Made by a program: the position numbers and the translations under genes. A model generated the notes under the pieces. The model ran no database searches. It saw nothing but the letters and a program-made list of their open reading frames with translations, and was not told where the DNA came from. A stretch of DNA of 64,000 nt from Candidatus Bathyarchaeota archaeon (lineage in GTDB: Archaea > Thermoproteota > Bathyarchaeia > Bathyarchaeales > Bathycorpusculaceae): positions 123,263 through 187,262 of the forward strand of contig JANXDU010000006.1 in assembly GCA_025059195.1 (NCBI GenBank). The letters run 5' to 3'. Below are positions 61,539 to 64,000 of the stretch, one piece after another. The stretch's first letter is position 1; each line of letters begins with the position of its first letter.

Positions 61539-62996
61539 TTACTCTACGTGGACTCTGTAAACGTCTATGTCTTCTCGCATTTCCGGTGTTAGTTCAAGGA
61601 ACTCTCTCACTGAACGTTCAACGTCCTTCGACTGTGTAACGTAGCGTCCCACAACAACTATGTCTGCCCCTTTTTCCAAGGCTTCTTTTGCCGTTTCTGG
61701 AGTTATGCCTCCAGCCACGGCTATGAGGAACCTTTTGTCTTTAAAGGCTTGCTTTAATTCTTGGATAAGCTCTAACCCTATCGTTCTACCTGTTTCCTCA
61801 TCTATCCCTCGATGAATTATCACAATGTCCGGGAAATCTTTAAGCGTTTTAAGCTTCCTAACAGGGTCTCCAACATTGAGCATATCTACAGCGGCGTAAA
61901 TCCCAAGCCTTTTTGCCTCATAAATAAAAGCGTCAAGGGTTTCCGTTGGCGCCAAACCAGCAGCTATTACTCCGTCAGCTGTTTCTTCGTAGGCTATATC
62001 CACCTCAACCTTTCCAACGTCAAGCGTTTTCAGGTCTGCAATAATAAATATGTCTTTAGCTACCTCCCGGAGGTCGCCTATAACTTTGGTTCCGTAACGC
62101 TTGATAAGCGGAGTGCCAGCCTCCAATATTATCCTGTCGCTTCTCGGAGTTTGCATTATAATTTTCTTAGTTCTTTCCAAGTCGGGTATATCCAGGGAAA
62201 TTTGTAGGTATGGTGGCCTCCAAAGCCGTGGCACCCTGTAACCAAGCATCGGATGTTTGGCTCTGTCTTTATCGTAGAACACTTTTTCCAACGGTGGATA
62301 TTTCGCCATAGCCCTTTTCAAAGCCAGCTTTGTTGCGCTATAATTGTAATGGTATATCCTCCTGTAGTCGCTGGCTTTTGGATGAACAAAGACGCTGCAA
62401 ACTACAACCCAATCATCCACTTTATCCTTCGGAATTATGCCTTCTTCCACAGCATCCGCAATAGCCTTAGCAACAGCCGCTTGCGCCGGCCCAAAAACCT
62501 TGTTTGCATCCTCCATGTTCCTAACAGTGACCTTTGGCACAATCAACGTGTGAGGCTTGGGTGGAAGATTAGGCCTAATGACCGCCAAAAGCGGCGTGTG
62601 GCCCATGGAAAGATGAGCCAAGCCATTTGCGAAGGCTTCCCCCACAGGGCCATCCTTGTCGCCTATTAGCAAGTCTACATGAGCAACTTCGTTTCCCTCT
62701 CCGACAAGGGCTTCACCTATAAGATACGTGTATCCCTTAAAGGGCTGTCGAGCTTCCGACACCAATGACGCAGAAACTCCTTCCGTGGCCTTTTCAAAAT
62801 CGACATTAAACTCTTTAAGCCAAGAATAAAGAGTATCCCTGTGGATTCCCAACATTTTGGCCGTGCCTGAAACTGTTGGTTTAGCAAGTTTACCCGACAA
62901 TAGACTTCGCGCTTCAATCTCTTTTTTTGCAGCTTCCGCCAATATTCTGAGGAATTCTTCCCTAGACTCAGGCTTTTTAATATCTTTCTCCGACAT
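61539..62996 (-). CDS. Formaldehyde-activating enzyme/3-hexulose-6-phosphate synthase with N-terminal HTH
   Basis: A three-part protein of 485 aa. Residues about 88-255 are Fae: YLIGEALVGEGNEVAHVDLL, with H106 at the place of the catalytic histidine, and RPNLPPKPHTLIVPKVTV; Fae condenses formaldehyde with tetrahydromethanopterin. Residues about 262-475 are Hps: ADLKTLDVGKVEVDIA carries the DxKxxD motif (D321, K323, D326), and VAGGITPETA the phosphate site; Hps joins formaldehyde and ribulose 5-phosphate, or runs in reverse to supply ribulose phosphate. Residues 1-87 are extra: TVSGTAKMLGIHRDTLYSWL at 41-60 reads as a helix-turn-helix. An inverted repeat lies upstream of the promoter. Confidence 0.93.
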   Translation of the reverse strand: MSEKDIKKPESREEFLRILAEAAKKEIEARSLLSGKLAKPTVSGTAKMLGIHRDTLYSWLKEFNVDFEKATEGVSASLVSEARQPFKGYTYLIGEALVGEGNEVAHVDLLIGDKDGPVGEAFANGLAHLSMGHTPLLAVIRPNLPPKPHTLIVPKVTVRNMEDANKVFGPAQAAVAKAIADAVEEGIIPKDKVDDWVVVCSVFVHPKASDYRRIYHYNYSATKLALKRAMAKYPPLEKVFYDKDRAKHPMLGYRVPRLWRPPYLQISLDIPDLERTKKIIMQTPRSDRIILEAGTPLIKRYGTKVIGDLREVAKDIFIIADLKTLDVGKVEVDIAYEETADGVIAAGLAPTETLDAFIYEAKRLGIYAAVDMLNVGDPVRKLKTLKDFPDIVIIHRGIDEETGRTIGLELIQELKQAFKDKRFLIAVAGGITPETAKEALEKGADIVVVGRYVTQSKDVERSVREFLELTPEMREDIDVYRVHVE

Positions 62997-63031
62997 TTCA
63001 ACAACACTAAAGTCATTTCTATCAAAAGAAC

Positions 63032-63040
63032 TATTTAAAT
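63032..63040 (-). promoter_or_regulatory. TATA box of the HTH-Fae-Hps gene
   Basis: On the minus strand ATTTAAATA lies 36 to 44 bases before the ATG. The same nine bases recur at 63052-63060, within the palindrome. Confidence 0.6.
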
Positions 63041-63070
63041 TTGTCGGATGTTATTTAAATTAACCGACAA
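63041..63070. promoter_or_regulatory. Palindromic operator candidate, TTGTCGG-N16-CCGACAA
   Basis: TTGTCGG (63041-63047) and CCGACAA (63064-63070) form a perfect inverted repeat whose arms are about 23 bases apart, two DNA turns, as for a dimeric regulator. It touches the TATA box of the HTH-Fae-Hps gene and covers the region where BRE and upstream promoter elements should be, so an occupied site could repress or activate. Confidence 0.6.
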
Positions 63071-63102
63071 AATTCTTAGAATATCGACACATACCTACAT
63101 AA

Positions 63103-63519
63103 TTATTTGAGATTTGAGTCTTCAACAATTTTTGGGTGAACCAGTTGCCGACAGTGTGGACAGTGCACTAATGCTTTGTCTCCGACAGCTTTCCACCTTT
63201 TTTTGCAGAAGGAGCATTCATACCATACGGTTTTTCCCGGTACAACAAACCATTGGCGGCTCAAAAGCCATAGGATGAAACCCAAAATGAGCGTTATGTC
63301 TCCGAAAACAACAAGGTATATGAGTTTAAACTTGATCAAGCCTACGACATTTACGTTCTCTGTCCAAAGAAGCGATAAAAACGTTGAAAATGGGTTTTGG
63401 CTTGCGGAAAGTTGGGGATAGGTTTTCCAAAATGCTCCTAAAAGCGCCGTTGCCCCAGCTAAACATAAGAATAGGCTGAACATATAAACTGACTTTTGTT
63501 TGCGAAGAACCCTCCTCAT
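63103..63519 (-). CDS. Membrane protein with C-terminal zinc ribbon, function unknown
   Basis: A 138-residue protein with two membrane helices (about 12-32 and 62-86) and a cytoplasmic zinc ribbon CSFCKKRWKAVGDKALVHCP, then CRQLVHP. No family recognised. It is transcribed in the same direction as the HTH-Fae-Hps gene, 106 bases upstream of it, but the palindrome and TATA box in between suggest separate promoters. Confidence 0.7.
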   Translation of the reverse strand: MRRVLRKQKSVYMFSLFLCLAGATALLGAFWKTYPQLSASQNPFSTFLSLLWTENVNVVGLIKFKLIYLVVFGDITLILGFILWLLSRQWFVVPGKTVWYECSFCKKRWKAVGDKALVHCPHCRQLVHPKIVEDSNLK

Positions 63520-63718
63520 TTCTAATCCTTACCCTTTCTCCTTAAATCTTCGTTATGGATGCTATAGCGCTTCAGCCACTCGCATTTCCAACTCTGAACA
63601 CTACCTCCGCGGTAATCTCTTTCAGAAGGTCCTCCCACATCGAACACCTTTAAATAAACGTCTCTTAATGTGCAACGCTTAATAAAATTTGTTAACTTAA
63701 AATAAACAACCACGGAAA

Positions 63719-63796
63719 TGGTGCTCCGGCCGGGATTTGAACCCGGGTCCGCGGCTCGAGAGGCCGCTATACTTGACCGGACTATACTACCGGAGC
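63719..63796 (-). tRNA. tRNA-Glu (anticodon CTC)
   Basis: Read on the minus strand, GCTCCGG and CCGGAGC form the acceptor stem; the anticodon stem GCGGC/GCCGC encloses CTCTCGA with anticodon CTC; the T stem is CCGGG/CCCGG. ACCA follows directly, so CCA is encoded, unlike in the other two tRNAs here. No intron. Confidence 0.93.
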
Positions 63797-63860
63797 TTTA
63801 ACGTCGTTATATTTAGTATTTCAAGGGAGGCTTCTATTAATTTGTTTCTTGTGGCGTTAG

Positions 63861-63933
63861 TGCGGCCGCCGGGATTTGAACCCGGGTCGCCGGCTCGGGA
63901 GGCCGATGTCCTGCCAGGCTAGACTACGGCCGC
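63861..63933 (-). tRNA. tRNA-Gly (anticodon CCC)
   Basis: Read on the minus strand, GCGGCCG and CGGCCGC close the acceptor stem with discriminator A; the anticodon stem TCGGC/GCCGG holds loop CTCCCGA with anticodon CCC; the T stem is CCGGG/CCCGG. CCA is not encoded. No intron. Confidence 0.93.
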
Positions 63934-64000
63934 AACGGCGAAAGGAAGATAGTGAACCTAAACTTTTAATCGTTACTCCATAAACTGTGTCTTTTTCCTT

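Noticed and set aside
63737..63922. 61-codon plus-strand frame at the right end
   Set aside because: It is the antisense of tRNA-Glu and tRNA-Gly; such frames ending in PPGFEPGSPAREADVLPG are a well known tRNA shadow.

Overview
The window is 64 kb of an archaeal chromosome. It encodes both subunits of DNA polymerase D, an Orc1/Cdc6 initiator, archaeal RNA polymerase subunits (Rpb4, Rpb7, Rpb11), Spt4 and Elf1, aIF5A, aIF2-gamma, Alba, a geranylgeranylglyceryl phosphate synthase for ether lipids, Pus10, Dph2, Csl4, Nob1 and an intron-containing tRNA. PolD excludes the classical Crenarchaeota. The mix (PolD with Elf1, a Fae-Hps fusion, a ferredoxin-linked 2-oxoacid oxidoreductase, a membrane pyrophosphatase) fits an anaerobic member of the TACK group, most likely the Bathyarchaeia. 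That placement is an inference from gene content. I see no transposases, phage genes, CRISPR arrays or rRNA genes; this is core chromosome.

Layout. 1-4.1 kb: P-type ATPase fragment, proton-pumping pyrophosphatase, threonine synthase and an intron-bearing tRNA-Ser. 4.4-19.5 kb: a replication neighbourhood with PhoU-like protein, DUF429, DP1, Orc1/Cdc6, a probable replication origin (8.94-9.67 kb) with ORB-like sites, three uncharacterised genes (two with winged-helix domains, one of them membrane anchored) beside repeated GTGAT-type sites, an aminotransferase, a two-gene NAD synthetase module, Elf1, GGGP synthase and DP2. 19.5-33.4 kb: MazG-like and DUF488 proteins, serine hydroxymethyltransferase, Sec61-beta, an LSm protein, DUF2070, the porGDAB operon, Alba, an aminotransferase, GNAT, MFS, Nob1, NAD kinase and aIF5A. 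33.4-44.1 kb: Hsp20, PAC2, an XPD/DinG helicase facing an XPF-type nuclease, then SRP54-Pus10-L21e-Rpb4-DUF655-KsgA-HemK2 and a dCTP deaminase/dUTPase. 44.2-52.8 kb: L10e-PEP synthase-Dph2-Csl4-Rpb11, an RNase III-like protein, an APH-type kinase, a GIY-YIG protein, a phosphoesterase and an APS-kinase-like protein. 52.9-63.1 kb: the first part of the S10 ribosomal operon (L3-L4-L23-L2-S19), a SecB-like protein, and the conserved S27ae-S24e-DPCK-Spt4-Rpb7-PIN-aIF2-gamma cluster, a frameshifted cobalamin adenosyltransferase, S6e and an HTH-Fae-Hps fusion. The right end holds tRNA-Glu and tRNA-Gly.

The most striking items are: (1) a formaldehyde-fixing Fae-Hps enzyme carrying an N-terminal helix-turn-helix domain, with a palindrome directly upstream of its TATA box, which suggests an enzyme that regulates its own gene; (2) a probable origin flanked by uncharacterised winged-helix genes and a family of 13-base GTGAYWWGTGATR sites; (3) a cobalamin adenosyltransferase split by a -1 frameshift at an A-run; (4) separate adjacent glutaminase-like and NAD synthetase genes; (5) a SecB-like protein in a ribosomal cluster. 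Many start codons are TTG or GTG; where a Shine-Dalgarno sequence, a TATA box or a family alignment decided the start, I moved it from the longest reading frame and said so.
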